NCBI RefSeq assembly: GCF_003289625.1 | Contig: NZ_QMBN01000001.1 | Coordinates: 620,001-684,000 of the forward strand | Source: Microbacterium sp. SMR1 | GTDB lineage: Bacteria > Actinomycetota > Actinomycetes > Actinomycetales > Microbacteriaceae | DNA length: 64,000 nucleotides | Direction: 5' to 3' | In this document: in pieces, positions 31,410 through 39,710 of the stretch | Position numbering within the stretch: the first letter of the stretch is position 1 | Layout of the letters: each line of letters begins with the position of its first letter | Position numbers and translations under genes: made by a program | The notes under the pieces: generated by a model | Database searches by the model: none | Told to the model about the DNA's origin: nothing | What the model saw: the letters and a program-made list of their open reading frames with translations, nothing else

Positions 31410-32480
31410 TCAGCGCTCGTTCTGCCGCGGGATCACGACCTGGCGGTAGATGATCAGGATGCTGGCTGCCACCGGGATCGCCACGAGCGCTCCGAGGAGC
31501 TGCCCCAGCGCCGCTCCCGCGAGGGCTGCGATGACCACGACCGCGCCGGGGATCGATACGGCGCGGTTCATGATGCGCGGCGAGATGAGGTAGGCCTCTA
31601 CCTGCATGTACACGAGGTACCAGATCGCCGCCCACAGCGCGGTCTGGGGTTCCGCGAGTCCGGGTATCAGGCAGGTGAGCACGATGATCGCCGACCCGGT
31701 GAGGGTTCCCACCAGGGGGATGAGCGAGAAGAAGAAGGCGATGACCGCGAGCACCGCGGGGAAGGGGGCGCCGATCACGCTCAGGAAGATGGCACTGAGC
31801 ACACCGTTGATGACGCCCAGGGACACCTGGCCCATGACGTAGAAGCCGACGGATGCCGTGATCTGCTCGGCCAGGTCGATGAAGCGCGGCCGTCGCGACG
31901 CGGGCACGAGCTGATAGACCGCAGCCTTCAGGTTCGGGGTCGACGCCGTGAAGTAGATCGTCAGGATGAGCACGATGACCGCGCCGGTGAACCCGCTGAT
32001 GATGCCACCGCCGATCAGGATGATCGAGCCCGTGATCGACCCGCCGATCGCCCCGATGTCGAGCGAGTTGTACCAGTCGGAGAGGTACTGGAACAGCTCG
32101 TCGACGTTCAGCTGCGGGAAGGTGACGGTCAGCCAGTCCTTGACGGCGTTGACCGGGTCCCAGTCGCCGTTGGTGACGAGGCCCTGGATGGCGGCCACGA
32201 GCTGCGAGATCTGCGAGACGATGATCGGCACGACCATGAGGATGATGCCGGCGAAGGCCGCGAGCAGCGCTGCGAAGGTGATCAGGAGCGCTGCCCACCG
32301 TGGTAGGCGTCGCCGCTCGAGCCACGAGACCACCGGGTCGAGCCCGAGAGCGAGGAAGAGCGCGGTGCCGACATAGAGAAGGATGGTCGAGAGGGTCTGG
32401 ATGCCCCCGATGATCACGATGCCGACGCCGACGCCGAGCGTGGCGATCAGCGCAGTGCGAAACGGGTTCTGGATCTTCAC
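31410..32480 (-). CDS. AI-2E family transporter
   Basis: This is a 356-residue membrane protein from GTG 32480 with GGAGG close by. It has about eight membrane segments, with an early ALFLALGLDPVVSWLERRRL motif and FFSLIPLVGTLTGSAIIVLT near the C-terminus, both typical of the AI-2E/PerM family. Members export small molecules or ions. The substrate cannot be told from sequence. Confidence 0.9.
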   Translation of the reverse strand: MKIQNPFRTALIATLGVGVGIVIIGGIQTLSTILLYVGTALFLALGLDPVVSWLERRRLPRWAALLITFAALLAAFAGIILMVVPIIVSQISQLVAAIQGLVTNGDWDPVNAVKDWLTVTFPQLNVDELFQYLSDWYNSLDIGAIGGSITGSIILIGGGIISGFTGAVIVLILTIYFTASTPNLKAAVYQLVPASRRPRFIDLAEQITASVGFYVMGQVSLGVINGVLSAIFLSVIGAPFPAVLAVIAFFFSLIPLVGTLTGSAIIVLTCLIPGLAEPQTALWAAIWYLVYMQVEAYLISPRIMNRAVSIPGAVVVIAALAGAALGQLLGALVAIPVAASILIIYRQVVIPRQNER

Positions 32481-32635
32481 GAACGCCTCCGGGGTCGAAT
32501 CACTTCACTTTACGAGCCGCGCGAACTTTCGTTGGGAGGCGCCCCTTTCACGACCCTTTCAGGTCGTTTTGGATACTCTGGAACGTCGATCAAGCGTTCG
32601 GTGGTCCCGTTCCGAATGTGGAGAGGTGTTTCTTC

Positions 32636-34420
32636 GTGCGTTTCGTGTGGGCTGTAGTCGCCTTCGTCCTGGCCACCGTCATGATCGGGGCGGGTATCGC
32701 GCAGCGCACGATCCTGCGTGGGCCCGAGACCGTCACCGAGTCGGTGACGGTGACGGGAGACGCCCCCTTCACCCTCATCGACGGCGCCGTGCTCACCTCG
32801 CGCCCCGGCGCGCAGGCGTTGAGCGTCCAGGGGACCGGGACCGTCTTCGCCGCATACGGCCGCACGTCCGACGTGACCGCGTGGCTCGGGCGCACCGACT
32901 ACACCCGCCTCGGCGTCGACGCCGACGGGGCGATCACGACTTCCGAGGTCGCGGCCGCGTCCGCGCCGACGCCGGATGCCGACGGCAACATCCCGGCGAT
33001 GCCGTCACCGGTCGGGTCGGATCTCTGGCTCGAAGAGTTCCAGCGCGATGACGCGCTGACCACATCCCTGCAGCTGCCGCAGGACATGAGCGTCCTGATC
33101 GCATCGGACGGCACCGCGCCCGCGCCCGCCGACATCCAGGTGACATGGCCGATCGAGTCGAACACGCCCTGGGCCGGCCCGCTGATCGTGGCCGGTGGGA
33201 TCCTCCTCGCGTTCGGAATCGTCATGTACGCGCTCGGCTGGCGCCATCTGCGTCGCTCGCGCGGTCCGCGACGGAAGGGGCTTCCGATGAGCGCCACTCA
33301 GCCCATCGATCTCGCGACGGATGCGGAAGCGAAGGGCGTCATCTCGTCCACGCCGCCGCGACGCCGCCTGACACGCGGGCGTCAGGCTCTACTCGCGCTC
33401 CCGCTGGTCTCCCTCGTGGCCCTGACGGGGTGCTCGGCGGACGCCTGGCCCCAGTTGGCCCCGAGCCCGACTCCCTCGCCGACAACGACGGTCGTCGCCG
33501 ACCCCGATCAGGCGCCGCCGGCGGTGACCCAGCAGCAGGCCGAGCGCATCCTCACGCGTATCGCGGAAGACGTCTCGACCGCCGACGTGAGCGCTGACGC
33601 CGCCCTCGCCGGCACGCGGCTCGCGGGGCCGGCGCTCGCGGAGCGCGAGACCAACTACACCCTCCGCTCCAAGATCACCGATCGTGCCCCGCTGCCGCCC
33701 ATCCCGGCCGAACCCCTCGAGATCCTCCTGCCGGAGACGTTCGAGAAGTGGCCGCGTACCTTCCTCGCGGTCGTCGAAGGCGGCGAGGGCGCAGCTGACA
33801 CGATCATGACGGTCAGTCAGCAGGATCCCTGGTCCAACTACAAGCTCGGCTACATCGCCGAGCTGGCGACCGATTCGTTCCCGGAACTCGCACCGGCATA
33901 CCTGGGTGCCGCGCAGGTGGCGCCGGACTCGCCGTTCCTCGTCCTGCCGCCGAAGGACCTCGCGGCCGCATACGCCGACCTGCTGACCAACGGCGACGCG
34001 AGTCCTTATGCGGGCTTGTTCGAAGCGGACGGCGACGCCTTCCGTGCGGGCGTCACCTCCAACCGCGAGCAGATCGTCAACGACTTCAACCAGACAGGTG
34101 CGGAGACGGGCACGGTCTCGTTCACGACCCAGGCCGGGACGCAGCCGCCGATCGCCCTCCAGACGCTCGAGAGCGGCGCCGTCGTGGCGGTGACCATCAC
34201 AGAGGACCACACGTTCAAGCCGAGCAATCCGGATGCCGTGATCAACGTGCCCGACACCAACCCGGTCGCGAGCGCGCTGACAGGAGTGTCGCAGTCGTCC
34301 ACCGGCTTCACCACCACGTACGCGGACCAGCTGTTCTTCTTCGTGCCCGGCGCCGGTTCATCCGAGCCGATCCAGTTCCTCGGCTACCGTTCCAATGTCC
34401 TCTCAGCAAAGGTCGTATGA
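32636..34420 (+). CDS. Membrane protein with internal lipobox-like segment
   Basis: This is a 594-residue product. GTG 32636 follows GGAGAGG at 7 bases. Residues 1-20 are a membrane segment, and residues about 180-200 (GPLIVAGGILLAFGIVMYAL) a second. A third hydrophobic stretch ALLALPLVSLVALTGCSADA at about residues 243-262 looks like a lipoprotein signal inside the protein, with an ATG at 33288 after GAAGGGG upstream of it. The C-terminal 330 residues are extracytoplasmic and unrecognised. It could be a fusion of a membrane protein with a lipoprotein-like domain, or two overlapping translation units. It ends just before the thioredoxin gene. Confidence 0.65.
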   Translation: MRFVWAVVAFVLATVMIGAGIAQRTILRGPETVTESVTVTGDAPFTLIDGAVLTSRPGAQALSVQGTGTVFAAYGRTSDVTAWLGRTDYTRLGVDADGAITTSEVAAASAPTPDADGNIPAMPSPVGSDLWLEEFQRDDALTTSLQLPQDMSVLIASDGTAPAPADIQVTWPIESNTPWAGPLIVAGGILLAFGIVMYALGWRHLRRSRGPRRKGLPMSATQPIDLATDAEAKGVISSTPPRRRLTRGRQALLALPLVSLVALTGCSADAWPQLAPSPTPSPTTTVVADPDQAPPAVTQQQAERILTRIAEDVSTADVSADAALAGTRLAGPALAERETNYTLRSKITDRAPLPPIPAEPLEILLPETFEKWPRTFLAVVEGGEGAADTIMTVSQQDPWSNYKLGYIAELATDSFPELAPAYLGAAQVAPDSPFLVLPPKDLAAAYADLLTNGDASPYAGLFEADGDAFRAGVTSNREQIVNDFNQTGAETGTVSFTTQAGTQPPIALQTLESGAVVAVTITEDHTFKPSNPDAVINVPDTNPVASALTGVSQSSTGFTTTYADQLFFFVPGAGSSEPIQFLGYRSNVLSAKVV

Positions 34421-35362
34421 ATGAGTGATCCTTCCTCCAACGCCGTGCTCCGTGGCGCGCTCGATCTGTCGTCGCTGCGTAACCGCCCCACGGCTCCGAC
34501 GCCCGCGTCGGCACCCGCCGGGCAGCCGTCCGAGAGCGCATCGCGCCTGATCTTCGACGTAACCGATCAGACTTTCGGCGAGGTCCTCGAGCTCTCGCGA
34601 ACGGTACCGGTCGTCGTGGATCTCTGGGCGGAATGGTGCGGCCCGTGCAAGCAGCTGAGCCCCGTGCTCGAGAAGGTCGTCACCGAGCTGGCCGGTCGCG
34701 TCGTCCTCGCGAAGGTCGATGTCGACGCCAACCCGCAGCTCGCGCAAGGGTTCCGCGCGCAGTCGATCCCGATGGTGGTCGCGCTGGTGGCAGGGCAGCC
34801 CGTGCCGCTGTTCACCGGAGCGGTGCCCGAGCAGCAGGTGCGCGAGGTCTTCGCGCAGCTGCTTCAACTCGCGTCTCAGCACGGTGTCACCGGCACCGTT
34901 CCCCTGGAAGGGGAGACGGACGCACCGGAAGAGGCCGCCGAGCCGCCGCTGCCCCCGTTGCATGCGGAAGCCTTCGCTGCGATCGAAGCGGGCGACTACC
35001 CGCGTGCGATCAGCGCTTACGAGCGGGCGCTCGCGGAGAACCCGCGCGACGCCGACGCTCAGGCGGGTCTCGGACAGGTCAAGCTCCTCGACCGCGTGCA
35101 GGGCGTCGACCTCGGTGAGGCCCGCGCCGCAGCCGCAGCCGCGCCGCACGATGTCGATGCGCAGCTGCGCGTCGCCGACCTCGATGTCGCCGGTGGTCAC
35201 GTCGACGACGCGTTCGGCCGACTCCTGGATCTGTTCGCCGCGGTCGACGGAGATGCTCGATCGACGGTGCGCGACCGGCTCCTCGAGCTGTTCGGCCTCG
35301 TGGGAGACGCCGACCCGCGAGTCGTCAGCGCGCGCCGGCGGCTCACCTCTCTGATGTTCTGA
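34421..35362 (+). CDS. Thioredoxin-TPR protein (CnoX/YbbN-like)
   Basis: This is a 313-residue protein. After a 40-residue leader, a thioredoxin domain has DLWAEWCGPCKQLSPVLEKV (active site WCGPC) and QSIPMVVALVAGQPV with its cis-proline. TPR-type helices follow (AIEAGDYPRAISAYERALAE; DADAQAGLGQVKLLDRVQGV). Such proteins act as redox-linked co-chaperones. It starts directly after the preceding stop (TGAATGAG). Confidence 0.92.
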   Translation: MSDPSSNAVLRGALDLSSLRNRPTAPTPASAPAGQPSESASRLIFDVTDQTFGEVLELSRTVPVVVDLWAEWCGPCKQLSPVLEKVVTELAGRVVLAKVDVDANPQLAQGFRAQSIPMVVALVAGQPVPLFTGAVPEQQVREVFAQLLQLASQHGVTGTVPLEGETDAPEEAAEPPLPPLHAEAFAAIEAGDYPRAISAYERALAENPRDADAQAGLGQVKLLDRVQGVDLGEARAAAAAAPHDVDAQLRVADLDVAGGHVDDAFGRLLDLFAAVDGDARSTVRDRLLELFGLVGDADPRVVSARRRLTSLMF

Positions 35363-35365
35363 GGC

Positions 35366-35420
35366 GAACGCCGCGGGCCCGGGGTGTCACCGTTGGTGAC
35401 ACCCCGGGCCCGCGGCGTTC
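35366..35420. terminator. Perfect bidirectional terminator (26-bp stem)
   Basis: Bases 35366-35391 and 35395-35420 are perfect reverse complements with a 3-base loop (GTT). The stem begins GAACGCCGCGGGCCCGGGG. It separates the convergent thioredoxin and glgB genes and ends 2 bases before the glgB stop. Confidence 0.85.
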
Positions 35421-35422
35421 GT

Positions 35423-37582
35423 TCAGTCTTCCGGGACCCCAGGTGCGGCGTCGGGAGCGTGGTGCAGCCACAACACGCCGAGCGGAGGGATCACCATGGT
35501 CGCTCGTCCGTCGGTCGCGTGCACGGTGCCGAAGTTTCCCACGCCGGAACCCCCGTATGCCTCGGCGTCGCTGTTGAGGACCTCGCGCCACGCGCCATCC
35601 GCCGGCAGTTCGAGCGTGTAGTCGTGCAGCGGTACTCCCGAGAAGTTGCAGATCACCGCGACGGTGTTCCCGTGGTTGTCGCGGCGCGCGAACGCCATGA
35701 CGTTCGGGTTCCAGTTGGGGGCGCCGAGACGGCTGAAGGCGTCGCCGTCCGAATCGCGGGACCAGAGGGCGGACTGGTCTCGGTACGTGCGATTCATGTC
35801 CGCAACGAACGCGTGCAGCCCACGGTGCGCCGGCTGGTCGAGCATCCACCAGTCGAGCTCGCGTGATTCGGACCATTCCGACATCTGCCCGAACTCCTGC
35901 CCCATGAACAGCAGCTGCTTGCCCGGATGTCCCCACATGTACGCGAGGTAGGCGCGCATGTTGGCGAGCTTCTGCCAGTGGTCACCGGGCATCCGGGTGA
36001 ACAGGCTTCCCTTGCCGTGCACGACCTCGTCGTGGCTGATGGGCAGGACGAAGTTCTCGCTGAACGCGTAGACGAATGAGAACGACAGCTCACCCTCGTG
36101 GTGGCCCCGGTACATCGGGTCTCGCTTGATGTACTGCAGCGAGTCGTTCATCCACCCCATGTTCCACTTGAACCCGAAGCCGAGGCCGCCCCACTCCGTC
36201 GGTGCGGTCACGCCCGGGAAGCTCGTGGATTCCTCCGCGATCATGGCGATGCCGGGGTAGCGCTTGTACGAGGTCGCGTTGACCTCCTGGAGGAACGAGA
36301 CGGCCTCGAGGTTCTCACGCCCGCCGTGCACGTTGGGCTCCCACTGGCCCTCCTCGCGGGAGTAGTCGAGGTAGAGCATGGAGGCGACAGCATCGACCCG
36401 GAGGCCGTCGACGTGGAACTCCTCGAACCAGTACAGGGCGTTCGCGACGAGGAAGTTGCGCACCTCGTTGCGTCCGTAGTCGAAGATCAGCGTTCCCCAG
36501 TCGCGGTGCTCGCCGCGGCGGGGGTCCGGGTGCTCGTACAGCGGCTGCCCGTCGAATCGCGCCAGCGCGAACGAGTCCTTCGGGAAATGCCCGGGGACCC
36601 AGTCCATGATGACGCCGATGTCCGCCTGGTGAAGCCGGTCGATGAGGTAGCGCAGATCATCGGGTGAGCCGAAGCGGCTGGTCGGGGAGTAGTACCCCGA
36701 CACCTGGTAACCCCACGAGCCGCCGAACGGGTGCTCGGCCAGCGGCAGGAACTCGACATGGGTGAAGCCCTGTTCGCGAACGTAGTCGATGAGCTGGTCG
36801 GCGGCGTCTCGGTAACCGAGTCCGGAACGCCACGACCCGAGGTGCACCTCATAGACAGACATCGGCTGGGAGACGGGCGTCGACGTGCTGCGCCGATCGA
36901 GCCACGCGGCATCCTCCCACTCGTAGGAGCTCGCGGCGACGATCGACGCGGTCGCGGGCGGCACCTCGGACTGGCGGGCCATCGGGTCGGCCTTATCGAT
37001 CCATGCACCGTCGGCCGTGAGGATCTGGAACTTGTAGACAGCGCCGGCGTTCAGCCCCGGAACGAAGAGCTCCCAGACCCCGGAATCGCCCATCGAACGC
37101 AGCGCGTGGCCCTGGCCGTCCCAGCCGTTGAAATCTCCGATCACCCGGACCGCGCGCGCGTTGGGCGCCCAGACGGCGAACGACACCCCCGGGACGCCGT
37201 TGTGCAGGCGGACATGAGCGCCGAGGACGCGCCAGAGCTCTTCATGGCGACCTTCGCGGATGAGGTGCAGGTCGAGCTCGCCGATCGTCGGAAGGTGACG
37301 GTACGGGTCATCGGACACCCAGGCTGGCGCTTCATCGTATGTGGCCACCACCCGGTAAGCCTCGGGGCGTTCGTCGAGAGCGGCTTCCCACACGCCGGCG
37401 CGGAGGTGGCGGAACGAAGCCTCGGGCTGGTTCGCGAAAACGGCGGTGACCGTGCGAGCCAGCGGGCGGCGCACGCGGATCACCCAGCCGTCCTCGGTCT
37501 GGTGCGAGCCGAGCACGTCGTGCGGGGCGTGGTACGAGCCGGTGGCGACCGAGTCGAGGACGTGGTCTGCGGGGGCGTTCAT
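35423..37582 (-). CDS. glgB: 1,4-alpha-glucan branching enzyme
   Basis: This is a 719-residue GH13 enzyme from ATG 37582 (MNAPADHVLDSVATGSYHAP). The longer frame to 38587 overlaps glgE and is not used. The N-terminal CBM48 has VWAPNARAVRVIGDFNGWDG. The catalytic part has QGFTHVEFLPLAEHPFGGSW, GLRVDAVASMLYLDYSREEG (nucleophile Asp) and AEESTSFPGV (acid Glu). It transfers glucan chains to make alpha-1,6 branches. It starts 4 bases inside the glgE end. Confidence 0.97.
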   Translation of the reverse strand: MNAPADHVLDSVATGSYHAPHDVLGSHQTEDGWVIRVRRPLARTVTAVFANQPEASFRHLRAGVWEAALDERPEAYRVVATYDEAPAWVSDDPYRHLPTIGELDLHLIREGRHEELWRVLGAHVRLHNGVPGVSFAVWAPNARAVRVIGDFNGWDGQGHALRSMGDSGVWELFVPGLNAGAVYKFQILTADGAWIDKADPMARQSEVPPATASIVAASSYEWEDAAWLDRRSTSTPVSQPMSVYEVHLGSWRSGLGYRDAADQLIDYVREQGFTHVEFLPLAEHPFGGSWGYQVSGYYSPTSRFGSPDDLRYLIDRLHQADIGVIMDWVPGHFPKDSFALARFDGQPLYEHPDPRRGEHRDWGTLIFDYGRNEVRNFLVANALYWFEEFHVDGLRVDAVASMLYLDYSREEGQWEPNVHGGRENLEAVSFLQEVNATSYKRYPGIAMIAEESTSFPGVTAPTEWGGLGFGFKWNMGWMNDSLQYIKRDPMYRGHHEGELSFSFVYAFSENFVLPISHDEVVHGKGSLFTRMPGDHWQKLANMRAYLAYMWGHPGKQLLFMGQEFGQMSEWSESRELDWWMLDQPAHRGLHAFVADMNRTYRDQSALWSRDSDGDAFSRLGAPNWNPNVMAFARRDNHGNTVAVICNFSGVPLHDYTLELPADGAWREVLNSDAEAYGGSGVGNFGTVHATDGRATMVIPPLGVLWLHHAPDAAPGVPED

Positions 37583-39663
37583 CGGCGTTCCTTCACGTGC
37601 AGGATGTGCATGGGCTCGGCGAAAGCGTCGAGCCGCACATAGTTGTGGTCGTTCCAGGTCCAGACGGCGCCGGTGAGCAGATCCTCGACCTCGTACTCGT
37701 CGCCGGGGGCGACGCCCCAGACCGACGTGTCGAGGTGGACCGTCGTCTCGCGTGCCGAATGCGGGTCGACGTTGACGACGACGAGGATCGTGTCGTCCCG
37801 GCCGTCGGCCGTCAGTGCGCCGGGGAGATGCTTGGAGAAGACCACGATCGCCTCGTCGTCGGACCAGTGGAACGAGAGGTTCCGGAGCTGACGGAGCGCG
37901 GGGTGGGTGCGCCGGATCTCGTTGAGGCGCGTGAGGTAGGGAGCGAGCGACTCGCCGCGTGCCTCGGCGCCCGCCCAATCGCGGAACTTGTACTCGTACT
38001 TCTCGTTGTCGATGTTCTCTTCCGACCCCGGGCGTGCGACGTTCTCGATGAGCTCGTACCCCGCATACACGCCGTAGGACGCCCCGGCGGTGGCGGCGAT
38101 CCCGGCGCGGATCTTGTAGGCGGGGCGGCCGCCGTATTGCAGGTACTCGGTGAGGATGTCGGGGGTGTTCACGAAGAGGTTCGGACGCATGAAGTCGGCC
38201 GTGTCGTGGGCGACCGAGGTCAGGAACTCCTCGAGCTCCTCCTTGGTGTTCCGCCACGTGAAGTACGAGTAGCTCTGCTGGAACCCAGCCATCGCGAGGC
38301 CCTGCATCGGGGCGGGGCGGGTGAACGCCTCCGCCAGAAAGACGACGCCGGGCGTCTCGTCGGCAACGGTCGCGATCAGCCACTCCCAGAACTGCAGAGG
38401 CTTGGTGTGCGGGTTGTCGACGCGGAAGATCCGCACGCCCTGCGCGATCCAGTGGCGCACGACCCGCAGCACCTCGGCGCGGATGCCCGCGGGGTCGTTG
38501 TCGAAATTGACCGGGTAGATGTCCTGGTACTTCTTCGGCGGGTTCTCGGCGTACGCGATCGAGCCGTCGGGCAGCGTGGTGAACCACTCGGGATGCTCCG
38601 CGACCCAGGGGTGGTCGGGGGATGCCTGCAGCGCGAGGTCGAGCGCGACCTCGAGGCCCGCGCCGGAGGCCGCGGCGAGAAAGCCGCGGAAGTCCTCGAG
38701 CGTCCCGAGGTCGGGGTGCACCGCGTCGTGACCGCCCTCGGGGCCGCCGATCGCCCAGGGCGAGCCCGGATCATCCGGGCCGGCGGTCAGGGTGTTGTTC
38801 GGCCCCTTGCGGTGAGTGCGCCCGATCGGGTGGATGGGTGGCAGGTAGAGGACGTCGAACCCCATGGCGGCGACGGCGGGCAAGCGGTCTCGCGCGGTGA
38901 CGAACGTGCCGCTGCGGACGGAGCCGTCGGAGAGACGTTCGGCGCCCTCGGAGCGGGGGAAGAACTCGTACCAGGCGCCGACGCCCGCGCGCTCGCGTTC
39001 GACGAGCAGCTCGTGCTCGTCGCCGACCGTCACGAGCGACTGGAGCGGGCGATCGGCGAAGACGCGCGCGAGATCGGCGTCGCGGACGACCGCGAGCGCA
39101 TCGACCGCGTCGACCGCGGCATCCCGAAGTCTCGCGGCGGCCTTCTCGAGGATCTTGCGCTCGGCAGCGGGGCGGGACTTCTCTGCGGCAGCGCGCATGA
39201 GCAGAAGGGCGCCAGCCTCGCGCATCAGAGGAACGTCGACTCCGGCAGCGATCTTGATTGCGGCGGCGTGCTGCCAGGTGGCGAAGTCGTCACCGAAAGC
39301 CTCGTAGCGGAAGCGCCACACGCCCTCGGCGAGCGGGGCGACGAGGACGGACCACCGGTCGAATCCGTCGTTGAGGGGCGTCAGCCGGTGCAACGACTCA
39401 CGTCCATCGGGCGAGAACAGCCGCAGATGCACACCGATCGCGTCGTGCCCTTCGCGGAACGCCGTGACTCGGAACGGCACGGCTTCGCCGGCGAAGGCGG
39501 AGGGACGGAACCGGCCACCCGGAACCGAGGGGGCGGGGCGCTGGAGCGGGATGCGTCCCGTGACCGTGTCGCCGGCCGACGGAAGCGGCGCGGCGGGGCG
39601 GCCGGGGATCTCGGCGGTGCTGCGGAACGGGGCGGGTGAGGTCGTGCGCGTCGTTGATGCCAC
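37579..39663 (-). CDS. glgE: Maltose-1-phosphate maltosyltransferase GlgE
   Basis: This is a 694-residue protein matching GlgE (GH13_3) in length and motifs: FPRSEGAERLSDGS, FDVLYLPPIHPIGRTHRKGP, NNTLTAGPDDPGSPWAIGGP, EGGHDAVHPDLGTLEDFRGF, FRVDNPHTKPLQFWEWLI (nucleophile Asp) and VFLAEAFTRPAPMQGLAMAG (acid Glu). It extends linear alpha-glucans using maltose-1-phosphate. With GlgB downstream it forms the elongation-branching part of the GlgE pathway. TreS/Pep2, which make maltose-1-phosphate, are not in the window. Confidence 0.97.
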   Translation of the reverse strand: MASTTRTTSPAPFRSTAEIPGRPAAPLPSAGDTVTGRIPLQRPAPSVPGGRFRPSAFAGEAVPFRVTAFREGHDAIGVHLRLFSPDGRESLHRLTPLNDGFDRWSVLVAPLAEGVWRFRYEAFGDDFATWQHAAAIKIAAGVDVPLMREAGALLLMRAAAEKSRPAAERKILEKAAARLRDAAVDAVDALAVVRDADLARVFADRPLQSLVTVGDEHELLVERERAGVGAWYEFFPRSEGAERLSDGSVRSGTFVTARDRLPAVAAMGFDVLYLPPIHPIGRTHRKGPNNTLTAGPDDPGSPWAIGGPEGGHDAVHPDLGTLEDFRGFLAAASGAGLEVALDLALQASPDHPWVAEHPEWFTTLPDGSIAYAENPPKKYQDIYPVNFDNDPAGIRAEVLRVVRHWIAQGVRIFRVDNPHTKPLQFWEWLIATVADETPGVVFLAEAFTRPAPMQGLAMAGFQQSYSYFTWRNTKEELEEFLTSVAHDTADFMRPNLFVNTPDILTEYLQYGGRPAYKIRAGIAATAGASYGVYAGYELIENVARPGSEENIDNEKYEYKFRDWAGAEARGESLAPYLTRLNEIRRTHPALRQLRNLSFHWSDDEAIVVFSKHLPGALTADGRDDTILVVVNVDPHSARETTVHLDTSVWGVAPGDEYEVEDLLTGAVWTWNDHNYVRLDAFAEPMHILHVKERR

Positions 39664-39710
39664 GGCTCGAACCTATCGCGGTGGACGAGTTCGAAAAACG
39701 GGCTTGCGCC

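Noticed and set aside
35423..38587. Full 1054-residue extension of the glgB frame
   Set aside because: The first 335 residues overlap glgE out of frame and are Arg/Pro-rich; ATG 37582 gives a normal GlgB.
37597..39639. 680-residue open frame opposite glgE
   Set aside because: It is the antisense of a clearly recognisable GlgE; long antisense frames are expected in GC-rich genes with strong third-position bias.
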